In this document: piece by piece, positions 7,017-16,380 of the stretch
Layout of the letters: each line of letters starts with the position of its first letter
Position numbering within the stretch: position 1 is the stretch's first letter
NCBI GenBank assembly: GCA_003576755.1
Contig: QEVT01000010.1
Coordinates: 1 to 37,549 of the forward strand
Length of the DNA stretch: 37,549 nt
DNA from: a bacterium
GTDB lineage: Bacteria > Chloroflexota > Anaerolineae > Epilineales > Epilineaceae
Direction of reading: 5' to 3'
The notes under the pieces: generated by a model
What the model was told of the DNA's origin: nothing
Database searches by the model: none
Seen by the model: only the letters and a program-made list of their open reading frames with translations
Translations under genes and position numbers: made by a program

Positions 7017-10000
7017 ATGCCCTCAGACCCGCATCGTGTGCCCGCTCCGGACCGCCGCCCGCTGTCGTGCGCCGCGCTGGCCGTCGGTCTCGCCCTCGCC
7101 GCCGCGCTGTCGGCCTCGCCGCCGACGCCGGTGACCGCGTCGACGCCCATCGACGTCGGCTATCGCGACTTCACGTACCCGAGCAACCTGGCGACGAACG
7201 GCGATGCCACGGCCGAGAAGCCCGAGAGCAAGCTGTGGTACAACGACGGGCTGTGGTGGGCCTGCATGTGGAAGACCGCCGCGAGCAGCTACCGCATCTA
7301 CCGCTTCGACCCCGCCACGCAGGACTGGATCGACACCGGCACCAACATCGACAACCGCGTGGCGTCGCGCGCCGACGTGCTGTGGGAGAACAACAAGCTC
7401 TACGTCGCCTCGCAGATGGTCGACCTCAACGGCGGGAGCGTCGCTTCGGCCGGTCAGCGCGCGCAGCTCTATCGCTACAGCTACGACGCCGGCACCAAGA
7501 CCTACAGCCTGGACTCGGGCTTCCCGGTCGAGATCAACGACGCCCGGTCCGAGACGATCGTCCTGGCGCGCGACGCGACCGGCAAGCTGTGGATCACCTA
7601 CACGCAGGGCGGCAAGGTCAAGGTCAACCGCTCGCTCAACGGCGACGACGCCACGTGGGGCACGCCGTTCGACCTCGGGACGGCGCACGCGTCCAACATC
7701 AACTCGGACGACGTGTCGTCGATCGTGGCCTACGACGGCAACAAGGTCGGCATCCTGTGGAGCAACCAGTCGAGCGGCTCGGACTTCTTCTACGCCGTGC
7801 ACAACGACGGCGACGCCGACACCACGTGGACCGAGGCCACCATCTACACGCCGTCGACCGACGACCACATCAACATCAAGACCCTGCGGGCCGACAGCGC
7901 CGGCAACGTGTTCGCCATGTGCAAGACTTCGGCCTCGGCCGCCCTGGTCGTCCTCCTCAAGTGCGCCGCCGGCACCAACTGCGCGTCGGGGTCGAACTGG
8001 TCGGCATACACGGTCTTCACGGGGAACGACGGCAGCCCCACCCGGCCGCAGATGCTGATCGACACCGATAACCGCGACATCTACGTGTTCGCCAGCATCC
8101 AGGTCAACGGCAAACGCGGCATCCACTACAAGGTCTCGGATCTCGACAATATCGCCTTCCCGTCGGGAATGGGGACGTCGTTCATCCGGCACAGCACGAA
8201 CAACAGCATCAACGACCCGACGACGACCAAGCAAAACGTCAACGGCGCCACCGACATCGTCATCCTGGCCAGCGACACCGGCGCCAACGCCTACTTCCAC
8301 AACACGCTGAACATCGGCCCGGCGCCGACGGCCACCCACACCCCGACCTTCGGCCCTTCGCCGACGCCGACGGCGACGTTTACGCCGTCGGTTACCCCGA
8401 CGCCGTCCGACACCCCGACCCCGACCGCCACGCGGACGGCGACGCCGACGCCCGGCCCGTCGCCAACGCCTGGCCCATCGCTGACCCCGTCGATCACGCC
8501 CACCCCCGCCCCGACCGCGAGCTTCATCGCGGTGCACGACGCGTACGTCAAGAGCTCGTCGCCCACCAGCAACTACGGCCTGGACACGACGCTCCGCCTG
8601 CGCAGCGGCGACCCGGTGTACACCAGCCGGCTGAAGTTCGAGGTCACGGGGGTCACGAGCACGATCACCGGTGCCAAGCTCCGGCTCTTCGTCACCGATG
8701 CCAGCGACGATGGCGGTGCGGTCTACAGCGTGTCCAACGACTACCTGAACACGGGCACGCCATGGGTCGAGACCGGGATCCACTTCAACAACGCCCCGGA
8801 GATCACCGGCTCGCCGCTGAGCACCGCCGGCAGCGTGACGCAGAACACCTGGATCGAGCTCGACGTCAGCGGGGCGGTCACGGGCAACGGCACCTACAGC
8901 TTCGCCCTCGTCAGCGCCTCGACCAACAGCGTGCTCTACAGCTCGCGCAACGCTGCGGCCAACCGGCCGGAGCTCGTGGTCACGCTCGCCGATGTCACGC
9001 CGAGCGTGACCCCGACGCCGTCGGACACCCCCACGCCGTCCGACACCCCGACGCCGTCGGACACCCCGACCCCGTCCTCGACGCCGACCGACACGCCGAC
9101 GCCGAGCGTGACGCCGACGCCGACCGACACGCTTACGCCGAGCGTGACGCCGACGCCGTCGGACACCCCGACGCCGTCCGACACACCGCCGCCGACGGAC
9201 ACCCCGACGGTGACGCCGACCCCGTCGGATACGCCGACGCCGAGCGTGACGCCCACGCCGTCGGACACCCCGACCGCGTCGGCCACGCCGACGCAGGCGC
9301 CGATCGTCACGTTCGTCGCCGCGCACGACACCCAGGTCAAGAGCTCGTCGCCCAACACCAACTACGGCACAGACACCACGTTCCGGCTGCGAAGCGGGTC
9401 GCCGACGTATGCCGGCTACCTCAAGTTCGACGTCACGGGGCTGAGCGGCTCGGTGGTCGCGGCCAAGGTTCGGCTGTACGTCACCGACGCCAGCGACGCC
9501 GGAGGCACGATCCGCGTCGTCTCCAACGACTACCTCGACACCACCACGCCCTGGGTCGAGACCGGCCTGACCTACAACAACGCCCCGGCGCTCACCGGCA
9601 CGCCGCTCGCCACCGTGGGCACGGTCAGCCAGAACACGTGGGTCGAGCTCGACGTCAGCGGAGCGATCTCGGGCAACGGCACCTACAGCTTCGGGCTGGA
9701 CAGCCCGTCGACCAACAGCACGATCTACAGCGCGCGCAACGCGGCCACCAACCGCCCGGAGCTGGTGGTGACCCTCGGCGAGCTCACGCCGAGCGCCACG
9801 CCGCCGCCGTCGGCGACGCCCACCGCCACCCTGACGCCGAGCGTGACGCCGACGGCGACCGACACCCTGACGCCGAGCGTGACGCCGACGGCGACCGACA
9901 CCCTGACGCCGAGCGTGACGCCGACGGCGTCGGACACCCCGACCCCGTCCGACACGCCGCCACCCTCGGCCACGCCGACCGACACGGCGACGCCGAGCGT

Positions 10001-10655
10001 GACCCCGACGCCGTCGAACACCCCTCCGCCCACGGCCACCTCGACGCCGAGCCCCACGGCGATCGGCACCGCCACGCCGCCACCGACCGCTACGCCGGCG
10101 GCGACCGGCACGCCGGGGACGTCGACCTTCGCGCCCAGCGACGACGCCCGTGTGGTGAGCGACAGCGCCGGCTCGAACTATGGCTCCGCCACGTACCTGC
10201 GCCTCCGGCTCGCCACCAGCCAGGAGTTCCAGAGCTATCTGAAGTTCACGGTCAGCGGGCTTTCCGGCACGGTCGTCAGCGCGAAGCTCCGCCTGTTCGC
10301 CTACGACGGCGGGCCGAGCGGCGGGTCGATGTATCGGGTCGCCGACAACGGCTGGTCCGAGGGGACGATCACATGGGGCAACAAGCCCGCCTTCACGGGC
10401 GGTGCGCTGGCGACCGTCGGCAACGTGCCCGACGGGACGTGGGCCGAGTACAATGTCACGTCCGCGGTGACCGGCAACGGCACCTACAGCTTCGGGCTCG
10501 CCACGACCGACGGCAACAGCGTCTACTTCCGGTCCAAGGAGAGCGGGTCCAGCCCGCCCAACCGGCCGGAGCTCGTCGTCGAGACATCCGGCGGCTACGC
10601 GCTGCGGTGGAGCCCATTCCTGCTTCGGCCCGACCGTCATCCACCCTTGAGGTAA
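7017..10655 (+). CDS. Secreted stalk protein: beta-propeller-like head plus three DNRLRE domains
   Basis: The 1212-residue protein starts at ATG 7017, with GAAGGTGA 5 nt upstream. An in-frame TTG at 6999 is less likely. A signal peptide spans about residues 1-43 ([15 protein letters not shown] core, likely cut near VTAS). The head (about 44-432) matches the head of the preceding gene motif for motif ([35 protein letters not shown]), including long identical DNA stretches. Three Thr/Pro/Ser stalks alternate with DNRLRE domains at about 499-660, 761-920 and 1034-1191. Domains 1 and 2 share the VKSSSP-NYG opening and the PWVETG and SNDYL motifs. The stalks contain near-perfect tandem repeats (see 8998-9300 and 9831-9938), so copy number may vary between strains. 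No sorting signal is visible at the C-terminus. The stop codon lies 4 nt before the PEP-mutase-like gene, which implies one transcript. Confidence 0.87.
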   Translation: MPSDPHRVPAPDRRPLSCAALAVGLALAAALSASPPTPVTASTPIDVGYRDFTYPSNLATNGDATAEKPESKLWYNDGLWWACMWKTAASSYRIYRFDPATQDWIDTGTNIDNRVASRADVLWENNKLYVASQMVDLNGGSVASAGQRAQLYRYSYDAGTKTYSLDSGFPVEINDARSETIVLARDATGKLWITYTQGGKVKVNRSLNGDDATWGTPFDLGTAHASNINSDDVSSIVAYDGNKVGILWSNQSSGSDFFYAVHNDGDADTTWTEATIYTPSTDDHINIKTLRADSAGNVFAMCKTSASAALVVLLKCAAGTNCASGSNWSAYTVFTGNDGSPTRPQMLIDTDNRDIYVFASIQVNGKRGIHYKVSDLDNIAFPSGMGTSFIRHSTNNSINDPTTTKQNVNGATDIVILASDTGANAYFHNTLNIGPAPTATHTPTFGPSPTPTATFTPSVTPTPSDTPTPTATRTATPTPGPSPTPGPSLTPSITPTPAPTASFIAVHDAYVKSSSPTSNYGLDTTLRLRSGDPVYTSRLKFEVTGVTSTITGAKLRLFVTDASDDGGAVYSVSNDYLNTGTPWVETGIHFNNAPEITGSPLSTAGSVTQNTWIELDVSGAVTGNGTYSFALVSASTNSVLYSSRNAAANRPELVVTLADVTPSVTPTPSDTPTPSDTPTPSDTPTPSSTPTDTPTPSVTPTPTDTLTPSVTPTPSDTPTPSDTPPPTDTPTVTPTPSDTPTPSVTPTPSDTPTASATPTQAPIVTFVAAHDTQVKSSSPNTNYGTDTTFRLRSGSPTYAGYLKFDVTGLSGSVVAAKVRLYVTDASDAGGTIRVVSNDYLDTTTPWVETGLTYNNAPALTGTPLATVGTVSQNTWVELDVSGAISGNGTYSFGLDSPSTNSTIYSARNAATNRPELVVTLGELTPSATPPPSATPTATLTPSVTPTATDTLTPSVTPTATDTLTPSVTPTASDTPTPSDTPPPSATPTDTATPSVTPTPSNTPPPTATSTPSPTAIGTATPPPTATPAATGTPGTSTFAPSDDARVVSDSAGSNYGSATYLRLRLATSQEFQSYLKFTVSGLSGTVVSAKLRLFAYDGGPSGGSMYRVADNGWSEGTITWGNKPAFTGGALATVGNVPDGTWAEYNVTSAVTGNGTYSFGLATTDGNSVYFRSKESGSSPPNRPELVVETSGGYALRWSPFLLRPDRHPPLR
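7206..7261 (+). repeat. 56-nt direct repeat, copy 2 (shared with 4160-4215)
   Basis: Identical to 4160-4215 and in the equivalent position of the paralogous head domain. A further shared run around AACGACCCGACGACGACC (about 5178 and 8213) shows that identity is not confined to one motif. Confidence 0.8.
8998..9300 (+). repeat. Degenerate short tandem repeat encoding Thr/Pro/Ser stalk
   Basis: About 300 nt of an 18-nt-like unit encoding SDTPTP / TPSVTP variants link DNRLRE domains 1 and 2 of the second stalk protein. Similar low-complexity Thr/Pro segments lie at about 5284-5550, 6046-6318, 8323-8513 and 9784-10122 (+ genes), 33830-34125 and 34645-34800 (- gene), and 37246-37549. Confidence 0.75.
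9831..9938 (+). repeat. 36-nt tandem repeat, three copies
   Basis: Three consecutive 36-nt units (9831-9866, 9867-9902, 9903-9938) each encode [12 protein letters not shown] or a close variant. Copies 1 and 2 are identical, and copy 3 differs only in its last codons (GCGTCGGACACC). The unit is in frame, so copy-number change would alter stalk length without breaking the gene. Confidence 0.85.
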
Positions 10656-10659
10656 CACC

Positions 10660-11568
10660 ATGACCTACATCACCCAGCCGCGCCCCTCGGCCGCGGACAA
10701 ACGCGCGCGCCTGCGCGCCGGGCTCACCGGCCCTACGCCGGTCGTCGCCATCGGCGCGCACGACGCCATGAGCGCCAGCCTGGTGGAGGGCGCGGGCTTC
10801 GACGCCGTCTGGGTCAGCGGCTTCGGCGTGTCGACCATGGGGCACGCCCTGCCGGACCTCAACCTCATCACGATGACCGAGGCCCTGGACGCGGCCTGCC
10901 GGATCGACGCCGCCACCCGCCTGCCGGTCATCGCCGACTGCGACAACGGCTACGGCGGCCTGATCAACGTGGTCCGTACCGCCGTGGCCTACGAGCGCGC
11001 CGGGATCGCGGCGATCTGCGTCGAGGACAACCTCTTCCCGAAGCGCAACAGCCTGTACCTCGGCCAGACGATGCGCGAGCTCATCCCCGTCGACGAGCAG
11101 GTCCGCCGCATCCGCGCGGCCAAGGCCGCCCAGACCACCGCCGACTTCGTGTTCATCGCGCGCGTCGAGGCGCTCATCGCCGGCCACGGCGTCGCCGCAG
11201 CGTGCGAGCGCGCCGACGCCTACGCCGCGGCGGGCGCCGACGCCATCCTCATCCACTCCAAGGACAAGACCCTGGCCGAGATCGAGGGCTTCCTCGCGCA
11301 ATGGTCCGGCCGCGGGCAGACGCCGCTCGTCGCCGTGCCGACGCTGTTCCCGGACTTCACGGCCGAGCAGCTGCACGCCAAGGGCTTCCAGGTGATCATC
11401 TGGGCCAACCAGCTGATGCGGGCGTCGGTGAAGGCCATGGAGGACACGCTCGGCGTGCTGGCGGCCGAGCGCAAGGCCGCCGCGGTCGACCCCCACATCG
11501 CGCCGGTCAACCACGTGTTCGAGCTCGTCGACACCGCGGCGGGCATCGCCCTCGAGGAGCAGGCCTGA
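10660..11568 (+). CDS. Phosphoenolpyruvate mutase-like protein (isocitrate lyase/PEP mutase superfamily)
   Basis: The 302-residue protein has the PEP-mutase/isocitrate-lyase barrel pattern: SGFG at 53-56, Asp66 in ALPDLN, the metal-site DCDNGYGG at 93-100, FIARVEA with Arg168, and ILIHSKDKT with His199. The diagnostic PEP-mutase motif EDKxxxxxNS appears as EDNLFPKRNS (122-131). Its first Lys is Asn, but the gate-loop Lys128 and Asn130 are kept. Known PEP mutases isomerise phosphoenolpyruvate to phosphonopyruvate, the first C-P bond of phosphonates. Related lyases act on 2-hydroxy-dicarboxylic acids, so the Lys-to-Asn change leaves activity uncertain. No phosphonopyruvate decarboxylase, AEP transaminase or CTP-transferase is near. 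GAGGT at 10649-10653 overlaps the end of the upstream stalk gene, indicating coupled translation, and a terminator follows. Confidence 0.75.
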   Translation: MTYITQPRPSAADKRARLRAGLTGPTPVVAIGAHDAMSASLVEGAGFDAVWVSGFGVSTMGHALPDLNLITMTEALDAACRIDAATRLPVIADCDNGYGGLINVVRTAVAYERAGIAAICVEDNLFPKRNSLYLGQTMRELIPVDEQVRRIRAAKAAQTTADFVFIARVEALIAGHGVAAACERADAYAAAGADAILIHSKDKTLAEIEGFLAQWSGRGQTPLVAVPTLFPDFTAEQLHAKGFQVIIWANQLMRASVKAMEDTLGVLAAERKAAAVDPHIAPVNHVFELVDTAAGIALEEQA

Positions 11569-11593
11569 CGCCGCAAGTCTCCACGCGCGTATC

Positions 11594-11650
11594 CGCGGCG
11601 GGCGGCCCGACGTCTTGATACCGAGCGGGCGCCCGCCGCGTGTTGTTTTC
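11594..11650 (+). terminator. Probable intrinsic terminator after the PEP-mutase-like gene
   Basis: A perfect 11-bp stem (CGCGGCGGGCG at 11594-11604 with CGCCCGCCGCG at 11630-11640) can extend inward by CCCG/CGGG. It is followed directly by TGTTGTTTTC. This separates the stalk-protein/mutase unit from the DUF4956-VTC-CotH operon. Confidence 0.7.
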
Positions 11651-11675
11651 AGACCATTTCGGGAAGCATTTCCTC

Positions 11676-11680
11676 AGGAG
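11676..11680 (+). promoter_or_regulatory. Shine-Dalgarno site deciding the GTG start of the DUF4956 gene
   Basis: AGGAG lies 8 nt before the GTG at 11689. No in-frame ATG gives full coverage of the N-terminal residues before the first membrane helix, so the GTG is preferred. I see no convincing -35/-10 pair between the terminator and this site. Confidence 0.6.
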
Positions 11681-11688
11681 CGACTTGC

Positions 11689-12360
11689 GTGGACCAGACG
11701 ATTCTCGACAACGTGACGCGCCCGGAGCTGACGCCCGCCATGATCCTCGTCAGCCTCGGGCTGGCGTTTGGCCTGGCGTTCCTGTGGGCCACGGTGTACC
11801 GCCGCACGCATACCGGCGTGGCATACACCCGCGGCTTCTACTCGACGCTGATCATCATCGCCCCGATCGTGGCGATGATCATGATGACCATCCAGAGCAA
11901 CGTCGCGCTCTCGCTGGGCCTCGTCGGTGCGCTCTCGATCATCCGCTTCCGCACGGTCATCAAGGACACCAAGGACATGACGTTCCTGTTCCAGTCGGTG
12001 GCCATCGGCCTGTGCGCCGGCGCGGGGGCGTGGATCATCGCGCTCATCGGCACCGGTCTCGTGGCGGCCGTCGTCGTGGCGCTGCACGCCATCGGCTACG
12101 GCGCGCTGGGGTCGGCCGACTACGTGCTCGTCTTCCGCTCGCGCGAGGCCGACCCGTGGGCCAGGCTGTCCCAGGAGGCGCGCGACCTCGTGGCGTGGAA
12201 GCAGCTCCGCGGCGCCACGGACATCGGCGACGACTTCGAGTACACCTACAGCATCCGGCTCGCGCCCAAGGTCGCGCCCGAGCGTGTCGTCACCGCCCTG
12301 CGCGGCGACGTCGCCCGCGAGGTGACGCTGATCACGCCGGAGAACCACCTTGAGCTCTGA
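11689..12360 (+). CDS. DUF4956 family membrane protein
   Basis: The 223-residue protein has an N-terminal membrane domain with about four hydrophobic helices (approximately residues 17-35, 50-67, 70-90 and 100-135). A soluble C-terminal domain (about 140-223) holds a strand pair, YVLVFRS and FEYTYSIRLAP. The central segment SLGLVGALSIIRFRTVIKD, with basic residues next to a Gly-rich turn, is the hallmark of DUF4956. The family is known mainly from its gene neighbourhood: it usually sits beside a VTC-domain polyphosphate polymerase-like protein and a CotH-kinase protein, exactly as here. No biochemical function is established. A membrane partner or channel for the VTC enzyme is a reasonable inference. 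The next gene starts 11 nt before this stop. Confidence 0.85.
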   Translation: MDQTILDNVTRPELTPAMILVSLGLAFGLAFLWATVYRRTHTGVAYTRGFYSTLIIIAPIVAMIMMTIQSNVALSLGLVGALSIIRFRTVIKDTKDMTFLFQSVAIGLCAGAGAWIIALIGTGLVAAVVVALHAIGYGALGSADYVLVFRSREADPWARLSQEARDLVAWKQLRGATDIGDDFEYTYSIRLAPKVAPERVVTALRGDVAREVTLITPENHLEL

Positions 12361-13159
12361 CGCGGTGGCCGTGGCCCCCGGGGCCGCGACCCGCCAGGCG
12401 CGCGACCTCGGGGTGATGCTCGACCGGTTGGAGGTCAAGTACCGCCTCGAGCGGACCCGCCGGACGGCCCTCGAACGCGACGTGCGCGCGTTCATGCAGC
12501 TCGACGCGCACAGCCGGCGCGACGGCGGCTACGTGGTGCGGAGCCTGTACCTCGACACGCCGGACTACCTGGCCTACCACGAGAAGATGGCCGGCGCCGC
12601 CCTGCGGCACAAGCTGCGGGTGCGCGTGTACGGTGCGGACCCCGAGCGCGAGTCGCCGTTCGTGCGGCTCGAGATCAAGTCGCGGGTGTTCGACTTCATC
12701 CACAAGACCACGGCGAGGGTCGAGTGGGCGGACTACCCCGACCTGATGCACGCGATCGAGCACCGGCGCCTGCCGCCGGCGGGCCTGATGGCCGACCCGG
12801 CCGTGCGGGCGTTCTTCCGGCTGCAGCGTCAGCTCAACATGGAGCCCAAGGTCGTCGTGCAGTACCGGCGCGCGGCCTACGAGCGACCCGAGGCCCGCCG
12901 CGTCCGCGTCAGCTTCGACGACGAGGTGCTGGCCAGTCGCCACCTCGACCTCTGCGGGCCGCTCGTCGGCGGTCAGCGGCTCATGCCGTACGGCGCCGCC
13001 ATCGCCGAGCTCAAGGCCGACGGCGTGATGACCCGTCTCTTCCACGGGCTCATCTTCAAGTACGACCTGCGGCATCAGGCGATCAGCAAGTACTGCATCG
13101 CCGTCCGGGCCATGGCCCGCCTCTCGGCCCACAGCCGCGCCGACGACCTCTGGACGTGA
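12350..13159 (+). CDS. VTC-domain (polyphosphate-polymerase-like) protein
   Basis: The 269-residue protein matches the VTC/triphosphate-tunnel fold. EVKYRL near residue 25 is the first tunnel strand, SLYLDTPDYLAYHEK follows, and then LRVRVYG, VRLEIKSR, VVVQYRRAAY, VRVSFDDEV, IAELKAD and ISKYC. The alternating charged strands (E/K/R) match the ring of residues that binds triphosphate and metal in eukaryotic Vtc4. The TTG at 12350 is preferred as start because GGAG (12339-12342) lies 7 nt upstream and the overlap with DUF4956 gives tight coupling; a GTG at 12365 is an alternative. No transmembrane segment is present, so membrane association would come from DUF4956. In bacteria such proteins pair with DUF4956 and CotH. 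Polyphosphate synthesis is plausible but unproven for this branch. Confidence 0.82.
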   Translation: MSSDAVAVAPGAATRQARDLGVMLDRLEVKYRLERTRRTALERDVRAFMQLDAHSRRDGGYVVRSLYLDTPDYLAYHEKMAGAALRHKLRVRVYGADPERESPFVRLEIKSRVFDFIHKTTARVEWADYPDLMHAIEHRRLPPAGLMADPAVRAFFRLQRQLNMEPKVVVQYRRAAYERPEARRVRVSFDDEVLASRHLDLCGPLVGGQRLMPYGAAIAELKADGVMTRLFHGLIFKYDLRHQAISKYCIAVRAMARLSAHSRADDLWT

Positions 13160-13226
13160 TCCCCACCGGGATGGTGCCGACGGGGCCTGCTGCAAGCTTG
13201 GATGCGATGAAAGGGTTGGCGTAGAC

Positions 13227-16200
13227 ATGGAGAACGAGACCCGCCCTCGGGGGCCGCGGCGCGTGGCCGCCCTCGTGCGGCGCGCGGTACGCCCCTTCCA
13301 GCGGATCTGGCCGCGGCTGCCCGAGGCCATGCTCGGCATCGCGGCGGTCGGCATCGTCGCGTTCGCGGCCTTGACGCACTCGGCCGGCGTCGCCGAGCGC
13401 GCCAGCCGGCTGGTGACCGGCAACCGCTACCTGGCCTTCGCCGACGGCATGCTCAACCCCTTTCGCGGGACGCACCTGCTCGTCGAGTCGGGCCTGCCGA
13501 TCTACGACCTCAAGCTCTCGCCCGAGAGCATCGCAGGGCTCGAGCACAGCGCCGAGCGGGCGCGCGAGGTCGGCGTGATGAGCGAGGGCTTGCGCGACTG
13601 GGTGCCCGGCACGTTCATCGCCGAGGGCACGCGCTACCGGGTCGACGTCCGGCTGCGCGGCGACCTGCCGCCGCACTGGGAGGGCGCCAAGAAGTCCTAC
13701 CGCATCAAGTTCGACAGCCAGAAGCTCGACGACAACGGCACGACCATCGAGGAGGACATCTACTTCCACGGCCGGCGCCAGATCAACCTGATCATCCCCA
13801 TCGACCGCGACTACGCCGTGTCGCCGTTCGTGGCGGACCTGATGGCGGACGAAGGGCTCGTGGCCCCGCGCGGCCAGTTCGTCGTCCTGCGCATCAACGG
13901 CCGCCTGCAGGGCCTGTACTACGAGGTCGAGCAGTTCGACAAGCCGCTCATGGCGGCCTACGACCGCCCCGAGACGACGATCTTCGGGCAAAACGGCCGC
14001 GCCCAGCACTTCGAGCAGTACACGAGCCTCGGCACCGGGGTCGCCAGCGACGCCCGGTTCGACATGGGATCGGTGCGCGAGACCGTCGACCCGGCCTACG
14101 ACCTCGGCATGCCGTTGGTCGCGCTGCTCAACGCGCACGAGCGGCAGCCCTCGCCGGCGACGTTCCGGCGCGCCCGGGCGGCGCTGGACTGGGACAAGTA
14201 CCTCGCCTTCCGCGCCGTCACGACGCTGCTCAACACCAACCACGTGCGGTTCGGGTCCGACAACCTCAAGCTCTACTTCGATGCCAGCCGCGGCCTCCTC
14301 GAGCCGGTGCCGTGGGACGCGCACCTCGTGCGGATGCCGGTCGAGCCGGGCACCATCGACTTCTGGAACGAGAAGGGACCGGACGCGCTGCAGCGCTCGA
14401 CGCTCGAGGACCCGGCCCTGCGCCTCGAGCGCAACCGGCTCCTGTGGAAGTGGGTCGGCGACGGCGGCGCGTCGCTCATGCGGCGCTACGACGCCATCCA
14501 CGACCGCATCCGGCTCTTGGCTTGGGCCGACGTGCTCGGCAGCCTCGGGCAGGGCTACAAGATGGATGTCCTGCGCCGCGACCTCAAGCACAACGTCGAG
14601 CGCGTGCACAAGGTGCTGGGCCTCTCGAGCGCCAACCTCGTCTATCGCCAGCTCGGCCCGGACCTGGCGGCCATCGACGTCTCGACGCTGAACTTCAGCG
14701 GGATGCACCTCCGGACCCTCACGTTCCACGACAGCACCACGGCGCCCGAGGGGAGCCCGATCGCGGTCACCGACAGCCCGACGCTGACGCTGCGCTTCGC
14801 GGGCCGCTACCTGCTGGTCGAGGACGTCAACGAGGACGGGGCGATCGATCCCGGCGAGCCGGTGGTGGCCCACGCCGTGGCTGCGGACGGGCGCGTGACG
14901 TTCGCGGTCGACCGCTGGATCCTCCCGGAGGTGGCCTACAAGGGCGAGGTCATCGGCGCGCGCTACTGGGAGTTCATGGACACCCTCCAGGGCCGGCGGC
15001 ACTACCTCGTGCGCGGACACCTGGCGCCCGCCGAGCGCGACCCGCTGGTGACGCCGCTGCCGGCCTTGGACGTCGCGGCCGTCAACGCCGTCACCGGCGC
15101 GCCCATGGTCGGGGCGGTCGTCGACCCGTCCGATCCGCCCCCGGTGGACGGCACGGTCGGCATCGTCGCCTACGACGCCTCCGACCCGTTCGACCCCGAG
15201 GCCCGCTTCATGACGCGCGAGGCGTTCCTGGCACGCCACCCGCAGTTCCGGCCGCTGGCCGGCGACCCCGGCGCGGTCACCTTGGGCGGTTCGGCGGTCA
15301 TCACGCGCACCGTCATCGTGCCCGAAGGGTCGCGGCTCGTCATCCAGCCCGGCGCCGACATCACGCTCGCGCCGGCCACGAGCGTGCTGATGTACGGCGG
15401 CCTCGAGGCGGTCGGCACCCCCGAGCAGCGCATCCGCATCCACGGCGACGGCAGCGGGCGGCCGTGGGACGTGTTCGCGGTCGTGCGCCCGCCGCGGCCG
15501 GTCGAGCTGCGCCATACCGATATCTCGGACGGCGGGCAAGGACAGGTCAACGGCATGCTGTTCACCGGTGGCTTCGCGGTGCACAACGGCGACCTGACGC
15601 TCGTCGACGCGCGCTTCACCGACATGCAGAGCGAGGACGCGATCAACATCAAGAACGGCCACCTGCAGATGGTCGAGAGCCTGGTGGCACGCACGGCCAG
15701 CGACGGCATCGACGTCGACTTCGGGACGGGCGAGATCCGCGACAGCCTGTTCGAGGACATCACGGGCGACGGCATCGACTTCTCGGGCAGCACCGTGACG
15801 GTCACCCGCACCCGTGTGGCGCGCGCCGGCGACAAGTGCATCAGCGTGGGCGAGGCGTCGACGCCGACGATCGTCAACAACGTGCTCATGGGCTGCAACA
15901 TCGGCCTCTCGACGAAGGACCTGTCGGACCCGCGCGTGGCTTACAACACGTTTGTCGGCAACCGGCTGGCGCTCGAGGCCAAGCGCAAGAAGGCGATGTT
16001 CGGTGGGGGCGCCGGCACGTTCGTCAACAACGTGTTCGCCGAGAACGGCGTGATGCTCGAGGAGGACTACTTCTCTCGCGGCCAGGTGCAGGTCCGGCAC
16101 GCCCTCACCGACGCCGAGATCGCGCGCTGCGCCACATGCCGGGTGGTCGACGCCGTGCCGTTCCGCGACGCCGCCAACGGCGACTGGCGCCTGGCGCCCG

Positions 16201-16328
16201 AGGCGCTGCGCCGGCTCGACGTCGGCACCGAGGCCGTCGAGTGGGCCGTCGACGCCGCCGGAGCGGCGTCCGGGCCCGGTGTCTACAGCCTGGCCGGCGC
16301 CGTCGGCCAGGCCGGCGCGCCGCGCTAG
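13227..16328 (+). CDS. Membrane-anchored CotH-type kinase fused to a right-handed beta-helix
   Basis: The 1033-residue protein has a basic N-terminus and one transmembrane helix (about 34-51), which places the rest outside the cell. A CotH-kinase domain spans about 85-470. VRLRGDLPPHW is followed by the Lys-rich strand GAKKSYRIKF (153-162), the probable ATP-binding region. INLIIPIDRDY, GLYYEVEQFDK and LNTNHV follow, then DNLKLYFD (345-352) and PWDAH (D364), matching the metal-binding end of the CotH fold. A calcium-loop-like EDVNEDGAID (about 531-540) follows. Residues about 685-945 form a parallel beta-helix with repeated DGID / GDGIDFSG / VNNVF turns. Bacillus CotH phosphorylates spore-coat proteins, so kinase activity on a secreted substrate is likely. 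The beta-helix may bind the glycan. The gene follows VTC after 67 nt. Confidence 0.85.
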   Translation: MENETRPRGPRRVAALVRRAVRPFQRIWPRLPEAMLGIAAVGIVAFAALTHSAGVAERASRLVTGNRYLAFADGMLNPFRGTHLLVESGLPIYDLKLSPESIAGLEHSAERAREVGVMSEGLRDWVPGTFIAEGTRYRVDVRLRGDLPPHWEGAKKSYRIKFDSQKLDDNGTTIEEDIYFHGRRQINLIIPIDRDYAVSPFVADLMADEGLVAPRGQFVVLRINGRLQGLYYEVEQFDKPLMAAYDRPETTIFGQNGRAQHFEQYTSLGTGVASDARFDMGSVRETVDPAYDLGMPLVALLNAHERQPSPATFRRARAALDWDKYLAFRAVTTLLNTNHVRFGSDNLKLYFDASRGLLEPVPWDAHLVRMPVEPGTIDFWNEKGPDALQRSTLEDPALRLERNRLLWKWVGDGGASLMRRYDAIHDRIRLLAWADVLGSLGQGYKMDVLRRDLKHNVERVHKVLGLSSANLVYRQLGPDLAAIDVSTLNFSGMHLRTLTFHDSTTAPEGSPIAVTDSPTLTLRFAGRYLLVEDVNEDGAIDPGEPVVAHAVAADGRVTFAVDRWILPEVAYKGEVIGARYWEFMDTLQGRRHYLVRGHLAPAERDPLVTPLPALDVAAVNAVTGAPMVGAVVDPSDPPPVDGTVGIVAYDASDPFDPEARFMTREAFLARHPQFRPLAGDPGAVTLGGSAVITRTVIVPEGSRLVIQPGADITLAPATSVLMYGGLEAVGTPEQRIRIHGDGSGRPWDVFAVVRPPRPVELRHTDISDGGQGQVNGMLFTGGFAVHNGDLTLVDARFTDMQSEDAINIKNGHLQMVESLVARTASDGIDVDFGTGEIRDSLFEDITGDGIDFSGSTVTVTRTRVARAGDKCISVGEASTPTIVNNVLMGCNIGLSTKDLSDPRVAYNTFVGNRLALEAKRKKAMFGGGAGTFVNNVFAENGVMLEEDYFSRGQVQVRHALTDAEIARCATCRVVDAVPFRDAANGDWRLAPEALRRLDVGTEAVEWAVDAAGAASGPGVYSLAGAVGQAGAPR

Positions 16329-16380
16329 CCCGGCGCCCTGGCCCGCCGCCTCGACCAGAGCCTTCAAGGCACGCGACCCC

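Noticed and set aside
7023..10661. Very long open frame (1212 codons) on the minus strand opposite the second stalk gene
   Set aside because: It is a by-product of GC-rich, Thr/Pro-repetitive coding DNA on the plus strand. Its translation is Arg/Gly/Val-rich with no domain motif, while the plus-strand frame has a signal peptide and DNRLRE domains.
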